Origin: Lepidonotus clava
Taxonomy: Eukaryota; Annelida; Polychaeta; Phyllodocida; Polynoidae
Reading direction: 5' to 3'
Length of the DNA: 64,000 nucleotides
Assembly (NCBI GenBank): GCA_936440205.1
Contig: OW387145.1
Span: 26,663,075-26,727,074 of the forward strand
How positions within the stretch are numbered: the first letter of the stretch is position 1; the number at the start of each line of letters is the position of its first letter. The notes below the pieces were generated by a model, which saw only the letters and a list, made by a program, of their open reading frames with translations, ran no database searches and was not told the origin of the DNA. Both the position numbers and the translations under genes were made by a program. Of the stretch, positions 35,490 through 45,640 are shown piece after piece.

Positions 35490-36370
35490 CTACTCTCACC
35501 GGCCAAGTCCTCCGGGAGAACCAAATAAGTGAGACGATTGAATTAAAGGTATTCATGACCGGAGGCGCGCTTTACAAACAGGCCAAGTCTGTGTGTATTG
35601 AGGGGAGTCTGATGTATGCACTGTGTGTGTGTCTCTGGGTGCTACTCTGTTCAGACAACTTTGGCCAGGCTACTAACTGAAAACTGCCCCCACTGCCATG
35701 TCCCCATACAAAGGCCTATCCTCATTCCCCCGGGGCCCCTGTTCTGGCCCCAACCTTATCCTAAACAGGCCCTTCAGCTAGTCACACCGGCCCCTATGTG
35801 CATGGCCCAAACCACTCCATAACACGGTCCCCATCACCCCTTACCCCACCCCTCCTCTTCCCTCCCTAGGCACTAACCCTCTACAAACCCATGCCCCCAG
35901 CCATCTCCACCCTCGTTCCCCATCAGCTCCACCACAGCACCCTGCAGGTCCGCTGTTGACGTAGAGCGTTCCAGCGACACGGGGTTGAATCTTTGATCAG
36001 TTGAACAAAGTGGGCGGACGGGCAGGCCAGGCTTTGCACAGGGCTGATTCAATTAGAAATGTATGAGATACAGCGACAGAACAGGGCAGCCAACAGGGCG
36101 ACGGCGGGCCAGTAGCGACGACCGGGGCCGGCGAGGAAACCCGACCTGCCCCCCATCGACGTGCACGGGACGCTTTGTGCCGTCACGCCAGTCACAACAG
36201 TCCACCAACAAGTGCCGTACTTTGTGGACCGTTGGGCCAATGCATGCACCAGTCACGCCATGCACGTAGCAGCCATAAACTATGGTCCTACCATGCGCTA
36301 CGACCTTAAGGGAATAGCCAGGCTCACCAATGTGCATGTATAATTTATACATACATGCAACATGTACCAT
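35490..36370. promoter_or_regulatory. GC-rich region with a long pyrimidine tract
   Basis: The plus strand is strongly C-rich from 35690 to 35960 and CpG-rich from 35940 to 36260. The GTCACGCCA phrase occurs twice (about 36182 and 36251). The pyrimidine tract ends in CTCCCTAG|G, an excellent 3' splice-site shape, followed by 78 open bases to CTGCAG|GT (35870-35947). The donor (GTCCGC) is poor, so this is not called as an exon. Candidate regulatory region. Confidence 0.3.
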
Positions 36371-36989
36371 AGTTAACCCCTAAGGGGGGTAACATTATGC
36401 ATTAATGTATTATCTTAGTGTCATCAAAATACCTTTTACACTGTGAAACCCTTCATAACTGATGGTGTATAATCGGTACATCATAGTCTCGGGCTTAACC
36501 CGAGGTTCAGTTTTAAAGGCGGTGGGACAGACTTCCTATTCTTTGAGTCGGTAATCCGGGCACTTTGGCAAAGGTGGCGCTGGGGTAGCACCCATCGTTG
36601 GTGAATACAAGCCCATAGGTGTAATGCTTAAGAATCATACTTTAGTCTATGGCAGGTCAAGGGGTGTGTCTCTGACAATTTCTTAAGACTGAGTATGTCA
36701 CTTACGTATGTGTGGTCAGAATAATGTGAAATTTTGCAAATTTTAGTTTCACAATCTGTATTTTTTTTTGCGTTTTTATGGTTTCCTGCCCTCTCTCTCA
36801 ATAGGCTTATCACTGGTAGTTAGGGGGTTGTTGTCACCAACAATGGCGCACTGATAAGGGTTCCTTGCCAAGCAACAACCAATGTCGACCCAACCAATAG
36901 ATCCACAAACAGAGTGTTTGAAACAATGCATCATGTTGCATGGACGATCGAATTTCATATTGAGTATAAACACAGGGGAACCAGATGCC
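36371..36989. other. Spacer with a small hairpin
   Basis: CTCGGG-CTTAA-CCCGAG near 36487 forms a short hairpin. A GC-richer patch (36520-36600) contains GGTGGCGCTG. No gene was recognised. Confidence 0.4.
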
Positions 36990-36992
36990 TTA

Positions 36993-37263
36993 AGGCTATA
37001 TTCCACAATGCGTTCGGAGCACTTGCGTCCCTTCAAATAAGGAAACGCAATGGGCTTGCGTTGCAGATACCAACATGTTTGTATCTGAACGCAAGTAAAA
37101 ACGCATGTAAACTTGCGTTTTTACTTGCGTTCATACTTGCGTTCCATAAACGCAAGTACAACGCATCATGGAATATACCTTGCGTTCCATTCCAGTTGCG
37201 ATAATCACTTGCGTTGTCACGCGAGTTGACGAGTTGACAGGAACGCATCGTGGAATACAGGCT
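36993..37263. mobile_element. TTA-flanked MITE packed with AACGCAA motifs (PIF/Harbinger-like)
   Basis: The ends share TATTCCACRATGCGTTC after AGGCTA (left) and AGCCTG (right, reverse complement). TTA flanks both sides (36990-36992, 37264-37266). The 271-bp interior contains nine AACGCAA/TTGCGTT copies in both orientations. The right tip (AGCCTGTATTCCAC) is one base different from that of the 17.4-kb element (GCCTGTATTACAC), so the two elements probably used related transposases although their interiors are unrelated. Confidence 0.82.
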
Positions 37264-37266
37264 TTA

Positions 37267-37525
37267 GACAACATAAATTATTCATAACAGAAGAGGAAAC
37301 ATTATCTGATGCATCAATAGGTCTTTTAGCTATAAACCCAAGGGCAGACGATGGTCTTATTAATGTTGATGGAAATATGTTATTGTCACTGGTGTATGGT
37401 GTGTACATGTCCTCGAGCCGCACAGTGGTATTTAGCTTACGCCTCCGAACATGTTGTTTTAAACATTTCCCATTGTTTGTAGATTTCTTTAGACGAAAAT
37501 CTATGGATCCAGAGACCCAAACCAC
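37267..37525 (-). other. Unrecognised open frame abutting the MITE
   Basis: About 85 of the 102 codons of an open frame on the minus strand lie outside the MITE, reading STNNGKCLKQHVRRRKLN near the start and continuing to NNLCC just before the insertion. The text is less biased than random AT-rich frames. Read across the empty target site, the frame runs into a stop after about 12 codons. It may be a relic of an exon or of an older transposon; I recognise no family. Confidence 0.15.
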
Positions 37526-40500
37526 TTGAAAAAAAACCTCCCGCCTCTCCCTACTGGATTCCAGTATAGATATAAATTCTAAAGATAATGAAAGTACGTA
37601 AAGAATGTGCTTATAGGCCTACTGCACCACAATTCAATACATACTTTCTAAGCTAAGTAAACGTCCAGCGGTACATTACTTTTTCTTTCATAAATAAGCC
37701 AGAATTACAGTAGTTGACATGGCTGCATAGGATCTGCACTCGAGTCTGTGCCCCGTCTATGAGCCCACTCACGAAAACAATGTTACGGCTTATATGGGCG
37801 TGAATCTATGTTCTTTACCATTCGAACGTGACAATATTTGACGGTTATGGAATCAATGTTTAAGATCCAATTATTTTAGATACCATCTCCTTCCAGTCAC
37901 AGCACACATTATGGTTTATAAAACACCAGCCATAATAATGGTCATACATATCATAAGTCGTATGGTGAGCCTGTTATTTTCTTTAAACGCATGCAGTAGA
38001 TCTTGAATCCTTAAAAGGTAGCCTATCAATACTTGAAATCCTTGCTTAGTAAAGACATAAACACCGACGGCGAATCTGTTTCTCTATACTGGTCTGCAAA
38101 ACTTCAATGCCTCAGGATCCCAAAGTTGGAGATGAAAGTCATGGAAAAACATTAATCAAAATAGAAATTGTCTCACAATCTGCAATCCATGTAAATAACA
38201 AACACTCTGAAAATAAGTCTATATCGGTATTTTATGAAAATTAAAACATTCTTTTGTTTCCACCCCCCCCCCCCCTGCCAACTTATGATTACTAAAGCAA
38301 AGCATTTTACATTTTCTCATTATCAAAGCCGCAACTCCGTTTTGCACCGAGTAACACCTCCTTGTGGCTGAATTGTGACTATGTTTTGTATCAATCACAA
38401 TAACAGCACAAGAAGACAAATATTCATAACCTGAGAAACTACAATATTCCCGAGGGTTTTATTGACAGTGAAGGCTGACCGTAAACGATAAACGCATCAG
38501 ATAAGAGAGTGTCATTCTGAAATTGGCAATATAAGCTGGGGCGATTCAGCACATTTATTTTTCATATTTTACATAAAATTGTTTCCTTTTGTTCAGGTAC
38601 CCAATGGTTTACACGATGCTGCAGTAGTATAAATCTACCGTACTCTTTTGTTGAGAAAAGAGAATCCAGTGACATGTCTTGGTATTGTTTATCTTAGTAG
38701 GAATCTGGGATCTATGATCCTTGTATTTACTGCTACATTAATCGTGATTAAATAAATTAGCCATTTGCAGGAAATAACAAGTAACAAGCATTTAAGTTTA
38801 GACATAGATAAATATGGGAAATATTTGTTAAATCCTCCTCTAACAAGCTAAATTTAAAATCTGACGATGTGTACAGGTCGGTGGTGTGGGAGCAACTGAA
38901 AATAACCGTTACGATGTGACTTTATATAGAAAGCTTCAACAGATCTACATAACCAATATTATGGAACAGCGACATTACGCCCCACTTCATGGAAATATCA
39001 ATTTAAAGGTCTAGTACCCTAAAGTTACTTTTGGGAGGATTATGGACCACATATATATACTGTCATATGTAAAACAAAGAGGGGTAAAGTAGTATGTGAC
39101 CAAACGCTATAGATAAGGTAAGATAAACGGGAATGAAATACTGAACAGCACTTCATTTGCAATTAATCATGATTTAATCCGAATAATGAGATTATTACCA
39201 ACCAAATTATACTATTAGGGCGTAGTTTTAGGGTGTAAGACTCTGTAACGCTGATATACATCGGTGCTGCCCTGGGATGACTGCATTATGGTTCCTGCGT
39301 TCTGTTTTATAAAGTCTCAAACTCAATAGGACTATTGTAAGCCGACAAACTGTATTTTACATGGTCGGCTGAATATTAGTTAAGCATTATTTAATACAAA
39401 TATTGATAGTAAATAATTCTAAACAGTCATAATTACAACATGTCTTCAGGTTAGTTCTTGATACATGTATCACGTCATTGAGGTCCTATGTTTCCTTATA
39501 GCCTCTAGCAAGAAACATGAACTTGCGATGTTCTCACAAGAATATTTCCTCTAGACGTCGCAAAGAAAAAAAGCGACCTTTTATACAAATGGTGAAGAAG
39601 CCAACATTTTCATCTCTTTTCTGAACATCTGTCACAGGACTCTAACCTTTATCTACCATTATCATTAGATCTATTAAAACATGAGTAGCCCATGGGCTTC
39701 CGAGAAAGGAATCGATAGTTATAATGTCAGTAAAACTTAAATAATGTCTGCTTCCCTGACAAACAACTTGCCCAAAACATGGAAAAAGAAAATTCGCTTT
39801 TCTTTAAAGACATTCTTCTCCCTAGATTGAACTGATTAGAGATTTTGGAGGCATACGTAGTTGGAGTCGACAATGTGTGGTAGAACGGGGAGGAAAAGTT
39901 TGTACAAAACACTCACAAATTATAACAAGAACTGGCGATGGACTCTGGTATAAAAATCATGATTTTTAATCTGTGGTACTAACGACAGGAAGGAGCAGAG
40001 ACGTAAAATGAACGAATCCTCTGCCTCTTGATTGAAGAAAGTAGAATTTAAAACTAATTAACAGAGTGGTGTGAAAGGAAAACTAAAGAAGGCAACGCGG
40101 AGCCGAGGGCCGTCTGGGATAAGGATGAGTTATGTGAAGGATACATCCTAAATACGCCAATAATAGGAGTTGCAAAAGGAGTGCGAGGAAAACAGTTAAT
40201 AAGATGGGCCGAAAATTACAGGCATAAATTAATTACAATAGGATTGTAAAACCTGCGGAAAAGACTGGAATATTCATGTTTGGTCGGACGTCTGGAAAAA
40301 GAAAATTAAAGTTCACAGTGGCCTGTCTGCCTTTTCATATTCTGAAAGTGTGAATAGAATACAGGCTCTTCACTGGAGCAGGCCAGAGTACGCTGACCCG
40401 TCACCCATTAATATACCACTACGGATACGAATACTATGGAGGAATATGGCTGTAATCAACCAACAACAACAGCATCACAGCGGGTCCTAATGCTCTCCCA

Positions 40501-40535
40501 TCGGCCTCATAGTCCCTCCTAATAGTCCTAACGGT
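37526..40535. other. Long AT-rich stretch, no gene seen
   Basis: Three kilobases without a supportable gene. A run of 14 C (about 38264-38277) is the only low-complexity tract. Several short open frames are compatible with chance. Confidence 0.45.
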
Positions 40536-40960
40536 GGCCCCATAAGCAGGCCTTATTGGACTAACAGTTCCTGTCGCTTCGGCCAAAAGCCAGCATTGAG
40601 AGCGGCAGGCTGCGAGCTGATTGGCTTGAATGGATCCACCCGGTTTTTCCCCGGTAGATTCAGGCACGGTTTCAGGCCGCCAACAACGGGTACACGGTGA
40701 ATGCCGATATTTCATCCTTAGTTTCCGAAATGTATTTACAAGGCGGCGTAGGAGGCATGTTCGACAGAGGGCCCAGGGTTAATTATTCAGCGGGTGTTTT
40801 CCTATGTCCGGAGGCTTCTACCTGTAGCCCTGCGGGTCGCTCTGTAGCCCGAGGCAGGCCAACGTTTGCCTATACTACTCACAGGGTCGGTGTGAGTAGC
40901 ATAGTGGTTATCGGAGCTGGCCCATTGTAGCAGGCGTCAACTAGGTGAGGTAACCCTACA
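40536..40960. promoter_or_regulatory. GC-richer island, candidate regulatory element
   Basis: The GC-rich block spans CTAACAGTTCC to GGAGCTGGCCC and is crossed by two overlapping open frames of 77 and 93 codons on opposite strands with no family resemblance. Candidate non-coding element; its right part merges into the tRNA-like segment at 40893. Confidence 0.22.
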
Positions 40961-41003
40961 CAGCAAGATCTCTGATCTGCGTACGGTTCACAGATTGATT
41001 CCC
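40893..41003 (+). repeat. tRNA-derived SINE-like segment
   Basis: GTAGCATAGTGGTTATCG is an almost ideal Pol III A box (TRGYNNARNNGG) in tRNA-like context. GGTTCACAGATTGATTCC, about 90 bp later, resembles a disrupted B box. The spacing is too long for a tRNA gene but tolerable in a decayed SINE with an insertion. Confidence 0.3.
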
Positions 41004-41045
41004 TATTCCCTATTATCAGACCCTTGTTTGCCCGTCTTTGTTCAG

Positions 41046-41405
41046 ACTATAATGTGCCCGGAGCAACTGACACTTGAGTTGGTGAAATCAACCACGGTTT
41101 TGGGTCTCAAACAATACCTGTCTGAATAATCGACCCTTGAAAAGGCAGAATACCTGTCGGGAGATTTCAGTACTAGCGCATTTTTACCTAACATAGTTTC
41201 CTGCCTAGACTGCACGTTACTTGGCTGTGAGGTTTTCATTATAATGTGCCTGGAGCAACTGACACTTGAGTTGCTGAAATCAGCATTGGGTTTGGGTCTC
41301 AAACAATACCTGCCTGAATATTCGACCCTTCAAAAAGTAGAATACCTGTTAGGAGATTTCAGTATTAGCCCTTTTCGTTTATAATGGTTTCCTACCTAGG
41401 CTGCA
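41046..41405 (+). repeat. Two-copy tandem duplication, 192-bp period
   Basis: TATAATGTGCC starts at 41048 and again at 41240. Long matching blocks follow in both, including GGAGCAACTGACACTTGAGT, GGGTCTCAAACAATACCTG, GAATACCTGT and GGAGATTTCAGTA. Copies differ at scattered positions, so the duplication has aged. The units contain open frames on the minus strand (FTNSSVSCS and similar) but no recognisable family. Confidence 0.9.
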
Positions 41406-41898
41406 AAGACTCGTTCTGTGCTCTTTCCCCCCCTCAAAACTACGTATACCTCGTATGCTTTCTGACACTCTAGCTTTTCCTTCTGGGATCGTCTAGGTTT
41501 AGGGGCGTGTCTCAAAGATTCTCCATGCCCTATTTCAATTTCCATTGAGCGATTTATGTGGACGAGTATGTCTGCACTAAATTGAGATACGTTGGCGCTC
41601 CTGTGCATGCCATTAACGCCTAATCGCAGGTCTTATTCTCACGTCTGTCTGTGTCATTCAATCCCACCGAATTAGCCAGGAAATGGGGTTTGGCCCATAC
41701 CACATGACAAAGAATTCTTTTTCCCATCCAGGGAATTCCCGGTGTAAATTTGTCAGCCCATTTTCCAATATAGAGGTTCGGGTGCGCAGTGAATCAGGTC
41801 GGGAGATTAGTGCCCGACGTTAGTATCAGGCCCTTGTAGGCCGTAATCACGAGTTGTAGGCCGTAATCACGGCGTTAATCACCAGCGTCCTCCGACAA
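41406..41898. other. Mixed-composition spacer with an 18-bp duplication
   Basis: TTGTAGGCCGTAATCACG occurs twice in tandem at about 41835 and 41855. The rest is moderately GC-rich and could be regulatory, but no distinctive motif cluster was found. Confidence 0.4.
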
Positions 41899-43829
41899 AT
41901 GACCGATGGAGAGTTAATTCACAGCTACCCGGCTGAAGCAGCCTATGCAACAGCTGTAAACTTTGACCTTACCACATGTGGGTCATGGTTGGAATCGAGG
42001 GGTCAACAACATTGTTTGACATGGGAGTACACAGCATTCCGAAAAGAGGAGAATGAATGGGAGACAGAATTTAACAAACCAAATGCAATGATTGGAGTTT
42101 ATTTTGATATTGCAAATCTAAAAGGTGTGAGGAAGATGGCGGTTGGTATAAACACAATGTGTAATATTACAAAAAGGAAATGCATGATGAGAAAATCGAA
42201 AGTGCACCAAGAAAGTGATTAGTTATAGAGGGAATGCCAAACTGCAGGAACAAGTGGGCGGGAGGTAACTGTACCATCTTAACATTATATAGAAAGGCTG
42301 TATTGGTATACTTTACAATGACACATTTAGCTAATTCTTTACAATTCGGAAGAGAGATCTCTTCCACACCTGTATGTAACATGAAGCACATTAGAAATCG
42401 GATGTCTATGTTATGAGTTCCATGTCCCGTTAACCCAAATAAGTCGTAACAGCTAATACTAATTGGTTGTGTAACTTTGGTGATAGTAAACCACATGTGT
42501 CTAACTCTATGCTTAAACAGCAACAACAATGAAATTATATGCATAGAATATGCCATGTTATAATCTCTGAACGAAAGAAACAGTGTACTAGAAGGCTACA
42601 TATTTGAATACAAACATATAACTAATGAAATATCGTGCAATCTGGATAAGTAATCAGGACGCTATACACGCAGATTGACTACGTTCATATGGGTCAACGA
42701 AGAGACTGCAACAAGGGCCTCAGTCGGCTTGTTAATTCACTGATTATCTATTCAGCAGGAGGGAAATTAAGTCCCAACACCTTTGGGCAGAGCTTGGGCG
42801 CCTGCTGGGCGGAGTCATTAATGCTGATAACTACTATACTCTGCATGACGCCGTTAGGCCGAGGTCCGGCAGGGTAATACATATCCGCCAAATGATAATT
42901 TAGGCAACGTCTCATGAACTCATTTCTCCTAACTTCCATGCCGGGGGATGCTTCAGGGACTCTCCTCGTTGTTATTAATGCAGGATTAGCTTTTTAGTTT
43001 TTTTTTTGTATTTTCAATATTTATCACACTTTCCCCGATTTGACTATGCATTGCAGCCAGCGGTGCCTGAATTGTTAAGGGAGTAACATGGACCATATCA
43101 CCAAAACCAAAAGTAGATTGTATGATTAAACAGTAAAACAAGCAGGCATTGTGATGAAGTTTGTGGACTTGAAAAAACAGATGTTTTTATTGTTACTTAT
43201 TTCTATAAAATATCCCAGATGTATATATATTTATGTATACCTACTGGTTCTTACGGTAACGTCGCGGGGTATTATACTATGAAGCATCAGGCAATTGATG
43301 CTACGGTGGCTATTATTTCACCTGTTGGCTACCTATCTAGCACCCATGGACATGATTAGTCAACGGAAATAAAGAGTGGATTGTGCTCGTAACAAGGTCT
43401 TTGTCTTATTACCTCAAGACCATCCAAGGGCTTGCCCTCTGAAGGCTTGTTTACATGGTTTGGTCAGACCCGGTGTAAATAGTTCACTACCTATGTTACA
43501 TCTTGGACGCCTCATGCACCTTTATCACTCAGAGTATAGCCCTATACGCTTACGTCAAGCTGATTTATAGAAACAGAGATACTAATAACGTGTTTTTATT
43601 ATGATAAGTTTCGTATTTGAGTCCAGACTGAGGAGGTGTTCCCCACTTGCCTTAACTTTAAGATCTTATTTTCAGTTAAGAAATTATGACTTTAATTTGC
43701 CATCGGGATATTTCAGATGTACGATCCTATGTAATTATTATTAGCTGTATATTATGAAGCTCAGATTGATTACTGTAAACATCATCTTATCTCAAAAGTT
43801 AAGATCTGTGAAACGCAATTATGATCTTG
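41899..43829. other. Spacer; open frames without support
   Basis: Open frames of 107 (plus, 41899-42222) and 129 codons (minus, 42167-42556) occur, overlapping each other at their ends, with no recognisable domain and no splice context. A GC-richer patch lies at 42690-42890. I see no gene that can be supported. Confidence 0.4.
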
Positions 43830-44270
43830 TCACTGTGAAACAGGCCCTGCCTCTGAGCTTGTGAAATTAAGTGGAACTAAGAGCCCTAATATAGATGGAC
43901 AAATCAGTGTTTGGAAGTCCATCCGTTCAATTAGTACCCTGAAGTAGGGCGGCGACTAAGTCTGGCTTGTGCTATAGGGCGTTCCCGTTGTCTGACATCA
44001 ATACATCATTAGCGCTGTCAGAGCCCGATCCATCAGGCCAGGCCGAGCTACTCCTGACACCGGCGAGCAGCTCACAGTGTGTTCACACGCCGTCAGGGGG
44101 GAGGGGGCTGCCCGGGGAGGGGCTTTAAACCCACGAGGGGTTGGTGGGTAGGGGAGAAGTCGACGTGGAAAAAGGAGACGGGCGTATGTAAGGGATTAGT
44201 TGAAGTGTGTGTTGTGAGTCAACAAAGGGCGAAGGAGACCGTTCCTCAAAGTATATTGGTATAGTATGGA
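43830..44270. promoter_or_regulatory. GC-richer island, candidate regulatory element
   Basis: It includes CACCGGCGAGCAGCTCAC and a purine-rich GGGGGGAGGGGGCTGCC tract (about 44095). It is flanked by AT-rich DNA. Function is inferred only from composition. Confidence 0.2.
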
Positions 44271-44809
44271 AAATAGAAGTTAGCTGTTGTCGTTACACAT
44301 AATAACTAACGTACTGGTATTGGATGAGGAAATAGATATTTTACCAAATGCGAAACGAGTGCAAACTATAAAGCCTAGTAGATGACTCTGTCCCGGGGAG
44401 ACTAAGTGGTTTTTACTTTACTTGGGATTTTCGTCTTTTTTCCTTTGCGTTTCGCCTTTAAAGCTTTTAAATGAATCTGTTTAAACGCTGTCATTCTTCT
44501 GTCCTAGTTAGATGAATAGAATGAATAGAAGTTATCATTACACATAATGACATTCCTTTAAATACCACTTCAAAGATTTTGTCAAGAATTCCAGGTAAAA
44601 TAGAACTTGATATCCTTTCATGATATCAATGGTAATTGTCTCGCATTTTAGCCAAATTTATCCTCAAAGTTTTGAAAAGTTCAACAATCATAGATCCACT
44701 CACCAGAACGCTTCAGCACTTTCCTTTAATTGAGAAAACCCTAAAAACATTTCACTGGAGCCCTACAAAATTAATAGCCAATCTTGTTTACAGCCTAATA
44801 TTTCGCGCA

Positions 44810-45110
44810 CTTTAAGCCCACTCATTCGCCGCCGCCGCACGAATTGATAACATGATGGCCGAAAAAGACGAGTTGTCAGATGGAGTCGATGTCACCCCGC
44901 TCTAAGTGTCCAGCAGGGACCAGACCTGATCAGAGTAACTGATAATCAATCAAACTTTGTTATCCCCCTCCGTGAGATAACCCAGTTACATCAGCCGATC
45001 CCCATCAATCATTTAGAGAAACGCTCCCCGCCCATAATACTGTCCCAACCCCCAACTCCCCTCCTTAACCCCCCTCCTGTCGTGAATTTCCCACAGCCCC
45101 TTTGCCAGTA
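44810..45110. promoter_or_regulatory. Island with paired PBX-HOX-type sites and GATA sites
   Basis: Two ATCAATCA sites (44945-44952 and 45004-45011; TGATTGAT on the other strand), the PBX-HOX composite form, bracket GTTATCC (44959) and GAGATAACC (44974), with CTGATAATC and TTGATAAC nearby. That is at least four GATA sites within 150 bp. This organised spacing is typical of animal enhancers. Activity is inferred. Confidence 0.35.
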
Positions 45111-45289
45111 GCTAATGCTATTCTATTCTCCTCTCTGTTTTAGGTAGTTTTCTAGAGCATCAGCGGACTCTTGCTGGTTTTGTTTTCGACTCCGCCAGCC
45201 TCAAAGGGCCCAGGTTGTTGTTAGAGCCACGTGGCTTGCTCCAGAGCCAACGTGGTCTGGGTAAAGCCACAGGGAATCTCGTTAGGGCC

Positions 45290-45640
45290 GTCACTCGGTG
45301 TTAACAAGGTGCTGAGCATAGTGTCCCCACTTGACACTCACCCACGCTTCAAGCAGTATTACCAGTTTCAATACTGCCCTGCCTAGAGCCCCCTCCCCTC
45401 GTCCGTTCTCTCTATTTGCACGGACGCTCTCGATGACGTCACAGGAGGTGCACCAGGTGGCCCCGTTCCCCTCGAAACCCCTCCTCAGATGTTGGTCAAC
45501 AAGAGAAGGCTGGCAGGGGGCATTAACCAGTATGTTGGGATGCAGGAGGCCTGTATATACAGGGAGGTTTGGAGACAAATAGGCCAAATTAGAACCTTCC
45601 TGTATGTGTTTATTGACATACATACCAGTGCACAAACAAC
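45290..45640. promoter_or_regulatory. Island with a full CRE and nearby E-box
   Basis: GATGACGTCACAGG contains the perfect CREB/ATF palindrome TGACGTCA (45434-45441), followed by CAGGTG (about 45454). Open frames of 83 (plus) and 123 codons (minus) cross the island but are mirror consequences of its GC content. Candidate promoter or enhancer; GTATATACA at about 45552 is a weak TATA-like stretch. Confidence 0.3.

Noticed and set aside
36846-36860. miR-184-like ACTGATAAGGG
   Set aside because: Matches only the 3' part; the seed is missing.
40690-40712. miR-124-like sequence CACGGTGAATGCC
   Set aside because: Only the 3' half resembles miR-124. The seed AAGGCAC is absent and no precursor hairpin was found.
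42167-42556. 129-codon minus-strand open frame
   Set aside because: Overlaps an opposite frame and is hydrophobic in the way AT-rich random sequence is; no supporting signal.
45034-45044. miR-8/200-like TAATACTGTC
   Set aside because: No star arm or hairpin nearby; chance seed match.
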